In this document: positions 57,062 through 64,000 of the stretch, in pieces
Layout of the letters: each line of letters starts with the position of its first letter
Position numbering within the stretch: the stretch's first letter is position 1
DNA from: Actinomyces capricornis
Lineage (GTDB): Bacteria; Actinomycetota; Actinomycetes; Actinomycetales; Actinomycetaceae
Direction: 5' to 3'
Assembly (NCBI RefSeq): GCF_019974135.1
Contig: NZ_AP025017.1
Coordinates: 1,054,001 to 1,118,000, forward strand
Length of the DNA: 64,000 nt
The notes under the pieces: generated by a model
Database searches by the model: none
Seen by the model: the letters and a program-made list of their open reading frames with translations, nothing else
Told to the model about the DNA's origin: nothing
Position numbers and translations under genes: made by a program

Positions 57062-58164
57062 GACCCTCCCCTCGCCAAGCTCCGACGCCGGCCCAGGATG
57101 ATGCCGAGGAAGACCGGCACGCCCACCAGGGCGGTGAGGATGCCCACGGGCACGGCCACCCCAGGGATGATGATCTGGCTGACCGCGTGGGCGGCAGTCA
57201 GCAGGGTGGCGCCGGACAGGATGGAGGCCGGGACCAGGAAGCGCTGGTCCTCCCCCACCAGCCCACGGGCCACATGCGGGCCCACCAGGCCCACGAAGCC
57301 GATGATCCCCACGAAGGCCACGGCCAGGGAGGCCAGCAGCGCCACACCCACCAGGCTCCAGGAGCGCAGGCGCGAGACGTTGACACCCATGGCGGCGGCC
57401 CGCGCCTCCCCCAGGGTGATGGCGGTCAGGCGCCAGCCATTGACCCAGAACACCGGCGTGGCCAGCGACAGGGCGAGGCTCACCACGAGGACCGAGGCCC
57501 AGCTGGCGCGCATGAGGGAGCCCATGGACCAGAAGACGATCTGCTGGAGGCTCTCGGTGGAGGCCCGGTACTGCACCAGGGACAGCAGCGCCTGGCAGCT
57601 GAAGACCAGGGCGATGCCCAGCAGGATGGTCGTCTCCTTGGTCACGGCCGGCAGGCGGGAGACCCCCGCGATCGCCAAGGAGGCGCTCAGCCCCGCCGTC
57701 ATGGCCGCCACGGCCAGGGTGGATCCGGGAGCTAGGGGCAGGACGAGCCCGGTGACGATCGCCAGTGCCGCCCCCAGGGCGGAGGCCGCCGAGATCCCCA
57801 GGGTGAAGGGCTCAGCCAGCGGATTGTCCAGGATGGTCTGCATCTGGACCCCGGCCAGCGCCAGGGCCCCGCCCACGAGGACCGCCATGAGCACCGGGGG
57901 CAGGCGCAGATTGACCACCACCGTGGCCACGCTCGGGTCGTAGTCCGCGTAGAGCAGTGATGAGAGGACCTGCTGGGGGCTGAAGCCCAGTGGCCCCACC
58001 ATGAGCGCCGCCACGAAGGAGACCAGGAGCAGCCCCGACAGGGCCAGCAGCACCCCGATGCGGATGAGGGTTCGACGCCGGTAGGAGGCATAGGCCGCGG
58101 CTGCGTCCTGGTCCCTGCGCCCCTGCCCCTCGCGGGCCGCCTCCTGCGGGTGCATGCGGCCCAT
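57058..58164 (-). CDS. Iron-chelate/haem ABC transporter permease (FecCD/BtuC family)
   Basis: 368 residues with about nine or ten membrane segments. The FecCD signatures are LRLPPVLMAVLVGGALALAG, the coupling-loop region GVNVSRLRSWSLVGVALLAS and GFVGLVGPHVARGLVGEDQR, with GVPVFLGIILGRRR at the end. The ATG at 58164 shares one base with the stop of the binding-protein gene (TGATG). A single permease gene implies a homodimer. Confidence 0.93.
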   Translation of the reverse strand: MGRMHPQEAAREGQGRRDQDAAAAYASYRRRTLIRIGVLLALSGLLLVSFVAALMVGPLGFSPQQVLSSLLYADYDPSVATVVVNLRLPPVLMAVLVGGALALAGVQMQTILDNPLAEPFTLGISAASALGAALAIVTGLVLPLAPGSTLAVAAMTAGLSASLAIAGVSRLPAVTKETTILLGIALVFSCQALLSLVQYRASTESLQQIVFWSMGSLMRASWASVLVVSLALSLATPVFWVNGWRLTAITLGEARAAAMGVNVSRLRSWSLVGVALLASLAVAFVGIIGFVGLVGPHVARGLVGEDQRFLVPASILSGATLLTAAHAVSQIIIPGVAVPVGILTALVGVPVFLGIILGRRRSLARGGS

Positions 58165-59336
58165 CAGATACCCGTGATGAAGACGCCCTGCGCCTTCCAC
58201 GGCATGAAGGCCTCGTGGAACTCCTCCCAGGCCCCCTGGGGGTCCAGGTCCTTGAACTCCTCGGGGCTCTGCCACTTGGCGAAGGCCAGGTAGGCCACGA
58301 AGTTGTAGGGGGCGTCGTAGAACTGGTGGTAGACGCCGTAGACGCGCTTGTCGGCGAAGGCCGTGAGCTGGTCGAAGCCCGGCTGGTCCTTGAGCTGCTC
58401 CAGACTGGCCCTGGCGGAGGCCTCATCGGCCTTGTAGCCCAGGTGGACATAGCTGGTCTTGGCGGTGTCCTTGAGCTTCTGGGCGCCCCACTCCCCGCCG
58501 GTGGCGATGATGTTCTGGGGTGCGGAGGCGATGACCTGCTCGGGAGTGAGCACACCCTCCTCCCCGGGCAGCAGGTCGTCGGCGATATTCGTGCCGCCGG
58601 TGGCGGTAACCACGGCGCCCAGGTTGGCGGTGGAGTAGGTGGAGCAGGGGTCGTTGAGGCCGGGGCCGCGCCACAGGAATGTGGTGGGCCTGGTGGACAG
58701 GCCCTTGGCCTTATCCACCACCGGATCCACATGGGTGGAGTAGAACTCGAGGAACTGCTCAGCGGTGTCGCGGTAGTCCATGATCTCGCCCAGGAGCCTG
58801 ACGGAGGGGACCGTGTTCTTCACCGGATCGCGCCGGAAGTCGGTGACCACGTAGCGCAGGCCCTGGGCCTCCATCTTGGAGATGAAATCGCCCTGCTGGC
58901 CCTCGTTGTAGGAGTCCAGGGTGAGCACGACGACGTCGGGCTGGTGGCTCACCAGCGACTCCACGGTCAGGTCGCCGGACTTGAGGGACCCGATCGTGGG
59001 GATGTCCTTGGCCGCGGGGGCGACCGTCTGAAGCATCTCGTAGAAGTCGGGGGCGGCCTTCTGCAGATCGGTGCCCCAGGCCACCACTTTGTCGACGGGA
59101 TCGTCCTTGTTGAGGAAGGCCAGGGAGTAGGCCTGGCGCGACTCGCTCATGACAACCCTCTGCGGCTGGGCCTCGAAGGCGACCTCGCGGCCGACCACGT
59201 CGGTGACCGTGAATCCGCTTGCGCTGGAGGCCGATGCGGCACTGGCGCTGGAGCCCCCGCCCGCCCGGGAGGCGACACCGCATCCGGTCAGGACCGCGGT
59301 CAAGGGCAGGGCGAGGAGCAGGGTTCGGCGCTTCAT
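58164..59336 (-). CDS. Iron-chelate/haem ABC transporter substrate-binding lipoprotein
   Basis: 390 residues. The lipoprotein signal MKRRTLLLALPLTAVLTGC has its lipobox Cys at 19, followed by a Ser/Ala-rich linker and two lobes of the FepB/BtuF fold (FTVTDVVGREVAFEAQPQRV, VESLVSHQPDVVVLTLDS, FLEFYSTHVDPVVDKAKGL, VYHQFYDAPYNFVAYLAF). The ligand cannot be named from sequence. AAAGGAGATGCC before the ATG at 59336 sets the start. It is first gene of the operon, with a DtxR-type iron box 127 bases upstream. Confidence 0.92.
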   Translation of the reverse strand: MKRRTLLLALPLTAVLTGCGVASRAGGGSSASAASASSASGFTVTDVVGREVAFEAQPQRVVMSESRQAYSLAFLNKDDPVDKVVAWGTDLQKAAPDFYEMLQTVAPAAKDIPTIGSLKSGDLTVESLVSHQPDVVVLTLDSYNEGQQGDFISKMEAQGLRYVVTDFRRDPVKNTVPSVRLLGEIMDYRDTAEQFLEFYSTHVDPVVDKAKGLSTRPTTFLWRGPGLNDPCSTYSTANLGAVVTATGGTNIADDLLPGEEGVLTPEQVIASAPQNIIATGGEWGAQKLKDTAKTSYVHLGYKADEASARASLEQLKDQPGFDQLTAFADKRVYGVYHQFYDAPYNFVAYLAFAKWQSPEEFKDLDPQGAWEEFHEAFMPWKAQGVFITGI

Positions 59337-59462
59337 GGCATCTCCTTTGCAGGGTGGGGGTGCTTGCATCGCGGGGTTGCTGTCGATCTGCGTGGGAGCC
59401 CGGCGGCAAGGACCCGCGGATGCGGGCCGGCGCCGCCGAAACGATACAGGAACGTTACGATA

Positions 59463-59481
59463 TTAGGTATGCCTTACTTAA
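59463..59481 (-). promoter_or_regulatory. DtxR/IdeR-type iron box upstream of the ABC importer
   Basis: TTAGGTATGCCTTACTTAA matches 15 of 19 positions of the DtxR consensus (TTAGGTTAGCCTAACCTAA), including both TTAGG/TTAA-type ends and the central GCCT. TTGACA on the minus strand (59489-59494) is a plausible -35 beside it. Iron-loaded DtxR/IdeR would be expected to repress the operon. Confidence 0.85.
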
Positions 59482-59583
59482 GTGAGTCTGTCAAGCATGA
59501 CGGGGATCCTTCTCATCTGCTGACCAGGGATCGGGCATGGCTTCATAGGAAGCCACCAGTCGCCCCACTGACGCCGGCTTCTC

Positions 59584-59651
59584 GCTGGGCCACTCGCGTT
59601 CTGCCCGCTCAGATCGCGGGGAATCAGCCAGCCAGCAACGAGTGACCCAGC
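59584..59651. repeat. Intergenic repeat family 2, copy R3 (68 bp)
   Basis: GCTGGGCCA at 59584-59592 faces TGACCCAGC at 59643-59651. It shares CTCGCGTTCTGCCCGCTCAG, GCGGGGAAT and CAGCCAGC in register with R2, and the following GAGAAGCGAGCGGGCCCGCG with R1/R2 flanks. Confidence 0.85.
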
Positions 59652-59802
59652 GAGAAGCGAGCGGGCCCGCGAAGCGCCGCTGCTCCTGAGCGGCGAGGAC
59701 GGTGGCGAGGACGAGCGCCCTCGGGCACTACTCCCCATCCCAGCCCTGGGGCTCCTGCGAATCAGGCGACGATCCGGTGGCACCACCATCTAGGATGCTG
59801 GT

Positions 59803-61575
59803 GTGACCAATCCCCTGATCGACTCCCTGGAGCGGGCCGTCCGGGCGGCCCCCGACGACGTTCCCCTGCGCCTGCACCTGGCCGAGCAGCTCATCGGCGC
59901 CGGGCGCGGCGAGGAGGCCATCGCCCACTGCGCCATGGCCCTCCAGCACTCCCCCGGCGATCAGACCGCCCGCGACCTCATGGCCCGCGCCCTGAGTCCC
60001 GCCCCGACGGCTGTCAATGACGCCCCATCATCGGCCGGCCCCACCGCCTCCGAGACTCGCCCGCATCTCACCGAGGCCACGGCAACCGAACCCACGGCCG
60101 GCGAGCCCCCGGCACGCATCGAGCCCACCACCGCAGGAGCCACTGGCCCTGGGACGGTCAACGCAGGTGCTGCCGACGCCGAGCCTGCCCGGGCCGAGAC
60201 GGGCCACGACGTTGAGCATGCAGACGCCACCCCTGCCAGCGAGGCGCCCACACCTCCCACGGCTAAGACCCCCAGCACTACCGCACCCGCCATCGACGAC
60301 GCCCCCACCCCTCAGCGCCCGGGAACCCCCGGCTCCGCGCCCCAGAGCCACGGCTCCCAGGGCATCACAGTCCCACCCGCCCGCACGGATCCCACTGAGG
60401 CCACGCCCGCTGAGTCCACCGAGTCCTCCGAGTCCACCGATCCCACTGACCCCGCCGAGGCCAGCACAGCGGCAGAGTCCCCAGCAGGCACCGACTCCCC
60501 CACCGACGACCCCTCCACCGACGCCCCCTCCCCCACACCCACCGGCTCCCCCGCGGATACCGGCCCCGCCCAGAGCTTCGACTGGGCCAGGGCCGAGGAG
60601 GACCTCGGCCCCGGGCCGGCCGCCCCCTTCGTCTCGGGCACCGAGCCGCTCCCACCGGAGCGCCAGCCCGCCTACGGGCTCATGCCCTCCCCGGAGGACT
60701 GGGAGGTGGAGGCGCCCGGCCTGGCACTGGCCGATGTCGGCGGGCTCCAGGACGTCAAGGACCGGCTGGAGGCCTCCTTCCTGGCCCCCATGCGCAACCC
60801 CGAACTGCGCCGCATCTACGGCAAGTCCCTGCGCGGCGGGCTGCTCCTGTACGGCCCTCCCGGGGTGGGCAAGACCTTCATCGCCCGGGCCGTGGCCGGG
60901 GAGATGGGCGCCGGCTTCCTCAACGTCACGATCACCGACATCCTGGACCAGTTCATCGGCAACTCCGAGGCCAAGCTCCACGCCATCTTCAACAAGGCGC
61001 GTACCAGCGCCCCATGCGTGCTGTTCCTCGACGAGCTCGACGCCATCGGCATCAAGCGCTCGCTCATGCGCTCGGCGGGCATGCGCGGAGTGATCAACCA
61101 GCTCCTCCAGGAGCTCGACGGCATCGGCGCGGACAACCGGGGCATCTACGTCCTGGCGGCCACCAACGCCCCCTGGGACATCGACCCGGCCCTGCGGCGC
61201 CCCGGGCGCCTGGACCGGGCCATCCTGGTCCTGCCGCCCGATGAGCCGGCACGCAGCGCCATCCTGCGCACGCACCTGAAGGACCGGCCCATCGAGGGCA
61301 TCGACCTGGCCTACCTGGCGCGGGTCACCGATGGGCTGACCGGCGCCGACCTGTCCCACGTGTGCGATACCGCCGCGGAGAAGGCCCTGCTGGACTCGGT
61401 GCGCACCGGCACGCCCCGGATGATCCAGATGCCGGACATCCTGGCCGCCCTGGCCGAGGTCCGCCCCTCCACCGGCCCCTGGTTCGATGTGGCCCGCAAC
61501 GTCGTGGAGTACGCCGACCACTCCGGGGAGTACGCCGACCTGCGGGCCTGGATGAAGCGCCACAGGATGCTGTGA
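59803..61575 (+). CDS. AAA+ ATPase (CDC48/SpoVK-like) with TPR-like N-terminus and Thr/Pro-rich linker
   Basis: 590 residues. Residues 1-65 form a TPR-like helical pair (DVPLRLHLAEQLIGAGRGEE). A ~210-residue disordered linker rich in Ala, Thr, Pro, Ser and Glu follows. The single AAA+ module at about 305-590 has Walker A GPPGVGKTFIARAVAG (near 350), Walker B VLFLDELDAIG (near 407), arginine-finger region ALRRPGRLDR, and a C-terminal lid with LTGADLSHVCDTAAEKAL. Probably a hexameric unfoldase or remodeller; the substrate is unknown. The GTG start at 59803 is 6 bases after TAGGAT. It overlaps the next gene by four bases. Confidence 0.87.
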   Translation: MTNPLIDSLERAVRAAPDDVPLRLHLAEQLIGAGRGEEAIAHCAMALQHSPGDQTARDLMARALSPAPTAVNDAPSSAGPTASETRPHLTEATATEPTAGEPPARIEPTTAGATGPGTVNAGAADAEPARAETGHDVEHADATPASEAPTPPTAKTPSTTAPAIDDAPTPQRPGTPGSAPQSHGSQGITVPPARTDPTEATPAESTESSESTDPTDPAEASTAAESPAGTDSPTDDPSTDAPSPTPTGSPADTGPAQSFDWARAEEDLGPGPAAPFVSGTEPLPPERQPAYGLMPSPEDWEVEAPGLALADVGGLQDVKDRLEASFLAPMRNPELRRIYGKSLRGGLLLYGPPGVGKTFIARAVAGEMGAGFLNVTITDILDQFIGNSEAKLHAIFNKARTSAPCVLFLDELDAIGIKRSLMRSAGMRGVINQLLQELDGIGADNRGIYVLAATNAPWDIDPALRRPGRLDRAILVLPPDEPARSAILRTHLKDRPIEGIDLAYLARVTDGLTGADLSHVCDTAAEKALLDSVRTGTPRMIQMPDILAALAEVRPSTGPWFDVARNVVEYADHSGEYADLRAWMKRHRML

Positions 61576-62681
61576 GCACCATGGGCTCCTCGCAGATCGA
61601 CGTCGAGGCCCAGCTGGGCCGCGCCGAGCAGCTCATCGACCTGGGCAGGCACACCCAGGCCATGGAGATCCTCACCGGCCTCCTGCGGGACCACCCCGAC
61701 TACGAGGGCCACACCCGCATGCTCCTGGCCTATCTCCACAGCCGGACCGGGCAGGCGCACGAGACCGTGGCGAATGCGCGCGCAGCCGTGGCCCTCCTGC
61801 CGCACCTGGCTCAGCCTCACCGGCTCCTGGGCGGCTGCCTCGCCGATGCGGGCGACCTGGCGAGCGCCGAGGCCGCCCTGCGCAGGGCGCTGGAGCTGGA
61901 CCCGCAGGAGCCGGCCACGTGGATCATGCTGTCCATGACGCTGAGCAAGGCCGACCGCGATGAGGAGGCCTTCTACGTCGGCCGCCAGGCCGTGGCCCTG
62001 GCCCCTGAGAGTGCCGAGGCCCACCACGCGGTAGGCATGTCCCTGGCATCGGCCAGCCCGCAGATGGCCGAGACGGCCTTTACCGAGGCCCTCCGGGTCG
62101 ACCCCATGTTCACCCCCGCTCTTCGCAGTCTCGCCTTCATGCTCCTCAGGAGCAGGAGACGAGCCCATGGGGCGCGGCTCCTGGCCTCCTACGCCTCCCT
62201 GCAGCCCCAGTCCCCGATCGTCCACTACATCGTGGACCTGGCGCTGTCCCGGATCATCTCCGCCGTCCTGCTGGTCACCCTCCTGGGCTTCCTGCCCATG
62301 GTGGTGGCCCTGGGGCTCGTGTGGGACGAGGGCGCCGCCCCGCTCATCGCCGTGGTTGCCGTACTGGCCACGGCCACCGCCGCCGGGGCCCTGTCCTGGG
62401 CCCGCGCCAGGCCCCTGCACCGGGCCCTGCCCCGCGCCGTGCACTCCCACCTGTGGGCGATGCTGCGACGACGGCGCCTCATCGTCGTGGTCACCGTGAT
62501 GCTGGCACTGCTGTGGGCGGCCCTGGGGGTCGGTGTCATCCTCGCGATGATCACGGGGAGCCTGGAGGTCCTGGGGTGGGTGGTCCTGGCGATCCCGGGG
62601 GTGTGCATCACCTGCGTCATCCTGCGGGGCGTGCAGTTCCGTGCCGCAGTCCTCAAAGAGGCCTTCGACCAGGAGTCGTAG
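61572..62681 (+). CDS. TPR-repeat membrane protein coupled to the AAA+ ATPase
   Basis: 369 residues. About five TPR units fill residues 5-205 (AEQLIDLGRHTQAMEILTGL, LGGCLADAGDLASAEAALRR, LSMTLSKADRDEEAFYVGRQ). Four hydrophobic segments follow (IISAVLLVTLLGFLPMVVAL, PLIAVVAVLATATAAGALSW, LIVVVTVMLALLWAALGVGV, VLGWVVLAIPGVCITCVIL). The GTG start overlaps the ATPase stop (GTGA), so production is tightly coupled; an ATG three codons in (61581) is the alternative. It probably docks the ATPase or its client at the membrane, but that is inference. Confidence 0.82.
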   Translation: MSTMGSSQIDVEAQLGRAEQLIDLGRHTQAMEILTGLLRDHPDYEGHTRMLLAYLHSRTGQAHETVANARAAVALLPHLAQPHRLLGGCLADAGDLASAEAALRRALELDPQEPATWIMLSMTLSKADRDEEAFYVGRQAVALAPESAEAHHAVGMSLASASPQMAETAFTEALRVDPMFTPALRSLAFMLLRSRRRAHGARLLASYASLQPQSPIVHYIVDLALSRIISAVLLVTLLGFLPMVVALGLVWDEGAAPLIAVVAVLATATAAGALSWARARPLHRALPRAVHSHLWAMLRRRRLIVVVTVMLALLWAALGVGVILAMITGSLEVLGWVVLAIPGVCITCVILRGVQFRAAVLKEAFDQES

Positions 62682-62889
62682 CCGGCGGCCTCGCACTCAG
62701 GGTCTCAGCAGTCGGGTTCCGATCGCTCAGGCCGCCGCATCTCGCCCAACTCGCCCCTGCCCGGCCTGCCAGCAGCGCGGCTTTCCACTAGCCTCGGACC
62801 CACCGCCCGCCGCTCCCCGACCATCCCTCGACCAACCCCTGACCAGCCCCCTGCACTGCCGCAGCACCACCGACCCGAGGGAGCCACCC

Positions 62890-64000
62890 GTGAGTCCTCT
62901 GCGTCCCCGCCCCTGGCAGACCGCCGCCCTCCTGCCCCTGTCACTGAGCCTGGCCCTGGCCGGAGCCGCACCCGCCCACGGGGCCGCCCCGGCCGCCTCC
63001 CCGCAGCACAGCCTCACAACCGCACGTGCCGCGAGCGCCATGAGCGCCATGGCGCAGGCCGACCGCGCCGTCGGCCCAGCGGCCGCACCGGCAGCCCCCG
63101 CCGCTCCCGCCCAGCCCGACCCCGGCGGGGAGCAGGCGCCCCCGGCCACCCAGGACCTGGAGGCCTACCTGGAGGCGCAGGGCCTGGGACAGGCCCACAG
63201 GGAGGGGCGGGTCACCGTCGTCGGCTCGCTGGAGGAGGCCCGCTCCTCCCAGGCGCGGACGAGCCACGTCGTCATCTCCGACGGCGTCTCCCACGTGGCC
63301 TTCACCCGGGACCTGAGCGCCCAGGACGGTGCGGACACCACCGTCGAGATCGGCGGGACCACCTATGGCGCCACCTTCACCGAGGTCGTGCCGCTCATCG
63401 CCCTCGATACCGGAGACGACGCCGCGCAGGCCCTCAGCCGGGCCATCGAGCTGGCCGCCGCCAAGGGCGTGGGGATCCGCCTGGGCGCCGGGCAGCGCTA
63501 CGCCCTGCGTACCGGAGTGAGCCTTCCCGATGAGGTGCCCTTCCTCGATGGTGCGGGCGCGGTCCTGGATGTGGCCATCCCGGGCGGCACCAAGGAGGCC
63601 CCGGTCAATGCCCTGACCCTGGCCACCGGCTCCTCGGGCACCACCCTGACCAACCTCACCCTGGACCTGAGCGGCTCGCCCCTGACCCGCGGCGTCCACG
63701 GCGACGCGATCAGCGAGACGACCATCTCGGGCATCCGCATCCTGGGCTCGACCTACCTGGGCATCAGCCTGGCGGCCGACGCCGGGCCGCTGCACGGCGT
63801 CACCATCCGGGGCAACCGGATCCAGGGCCCTCTCGGCACCCCCGAGCTCAAGGGGCAGACCACCGCCATTCAGGTCACCTCGGCGCGCCAGGACCCGGAC
63901 GACCGCTTCGCGGGCAGTACGAGCCCGATCTGGGACCGCTACACCACCGACGGCACCACGAGCCCCAACCGCTATGAGAACAGTCGGCTGACCATCACCG
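62890..64000 (+). CDS. Secreted right-handed beta-helix protein (partial, 3' end outside window)
   Basis: At least 370 residues. A signal peptide (TAALLPLSLSLALAGAAPAHG), an Ala/Pro-rich linker, then a segment with EAYLEAQGLGQAHREGRVTV. From about residue 165 comes a pectate-lyase-3-like beta-helix start (DDAAQALSRAIELAAAKGVG, IRLGAGQRYAL) with repeating strands such as NALTLATGSSGTTLTNLTLD and ISETTISGIRILGSTYLGIS. Probably acts on, or coats, surface polysaccharide. The GTG at 62890 has GAGGGAG upstream. The frame is open to the window end. Confidence 0.8.
   Translation, partial: MSPLRPRPWQTAALLPLSLSLALAGAAPAHGAAPAASPQHSLTTARAASAMSAMAQADRAVGPAAAPAAPAAPAQPDPGGEQAPPATQDLEAYLEAQGLGQAHREGRVTVVGSLEEARSSQARTSHVVISDGVSHVAFTRDLSAQDGADTTVEIGGTTYGATFTEVVPLIALDTGDDAAQALSRAIELAAAKGVGIRLGAGQRYALRTGVSLPDEVPFLDGAGAVLDVAIPGGTKEAPVNALTLATGSSGTTLTNLTLDLSGSPLTRGVHGDAISETTISGIRILGSTYLGISLAADAGPLHGVTIRGNRIQGPLGTPELKGQTTAIQVTSARQDPDDRFAGSTSPIWDRYTTDGTTSPNRYENSRLTIT

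Larger units (their letters stand above)
59337..59802. other. Control region of the iron importer plus repeat R3
   Basis: No gene is supported in 466 bases. It contains the DtxR-type box (59463-59481), a minus-strand TTGACA at 59489-59494, family-2 repeat R3 (59584-59651) and the TAGGAT -10 of the AAA ATPase gene (59791-59796). Confidence 0.6.

Overview
The window is high-GC DNA from an actinobacterium. Gene content and control sites point to the Actinomycetaceae (Actinomyces-like), but this genus-level placement is inference. Supporting signs are a dnaK-grpE-dnaJ-hspR operon and clpB behind HspR (HAIR) inverted repeats, a stand-alone groEL behind CIRCE, a DtxR-type iron box, an MsiK/UgpC-like sugar ATPase, an ispF-cysS-rlmB cluster, and many genes with a -10 hexamer ending 6-7 bases before the start codon, as expected for leaderless mRNAs. 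No prophage, CRISPR array or intact insertion sequence was seen.

Layout. 1-8.8 kb: the 5' two-thirds of groEL with two CIRCE elements, a LytR_C membrane protein, ung, a small membrane protein, then ispF-VOC-cysS-rlmB and an unknown protein. 9.1-11.6 kb: a two-gene locus of visibly lower GC, with a short helical protein followed by a 651-residue exported or anchored protein, neither assigned. 11.7-18 kb: DUF4032 kinase-like protein, sugar-import ATPase, membrane Ser/Thr kinase, DsbA-like thioredoxin. 18.1-19.9 kb: tRNA-Thr followed by a DUF4041/GIY-YIG nuclease. 19.9-28.9 kb: rlmC, a PAS protein, a lipoprotein serpin, a GNAT enzyme, a HAD phosphatase, glutamine-dependent NAD synthetase and a DUF4352-like protein. 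29-35 kb: a NarL-type two-component system, PspC, LacI, HAD and TetR. 35-38 kb: a DUF417 membrane protein and a DUF559-like nuclease bracketed by two copies of a ~95-bp repeat. 38-42.4 kb: clpB, a lipoprotein and a small Rv0909-like protein. 42.5-49.7 kb: an S9 peptidase, three small membrane proteins and a tandem pair of DUF418 proteins. 49.8-54.3 kb: the hspR-dnaJ-grpE-dnaK operon. 54.5-56 kb: a TacA/TacT-type toxin-antitoxin pair and an unknown gene. 56.3-59.5 kb: a DtxR-box ABC importer for an iron chelate or haem. 59.8-64 kb: an AAA+ ATPase coupled to a TPR membrane protein, then the start of a secreted beta-helix protein.

Working together. The chaperone genes form two regulons: HrcA/CIRCE for groEL, and HspR/HAIR for dnaK-grpE-dnaJ-hspR and clpB. 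The three inverted repeats before dnaK are spaced exactly 27 bp apart. Most other genes are short, separate transcription units.

The least explained material is (i) the low-GC two-gene locus; (ii) two intergenic repeat families, one of 67-68 bp with inverted ends (four copies) and one of ~95 bp (three copies); and (iii) the AAA+/TPR membrane pair.
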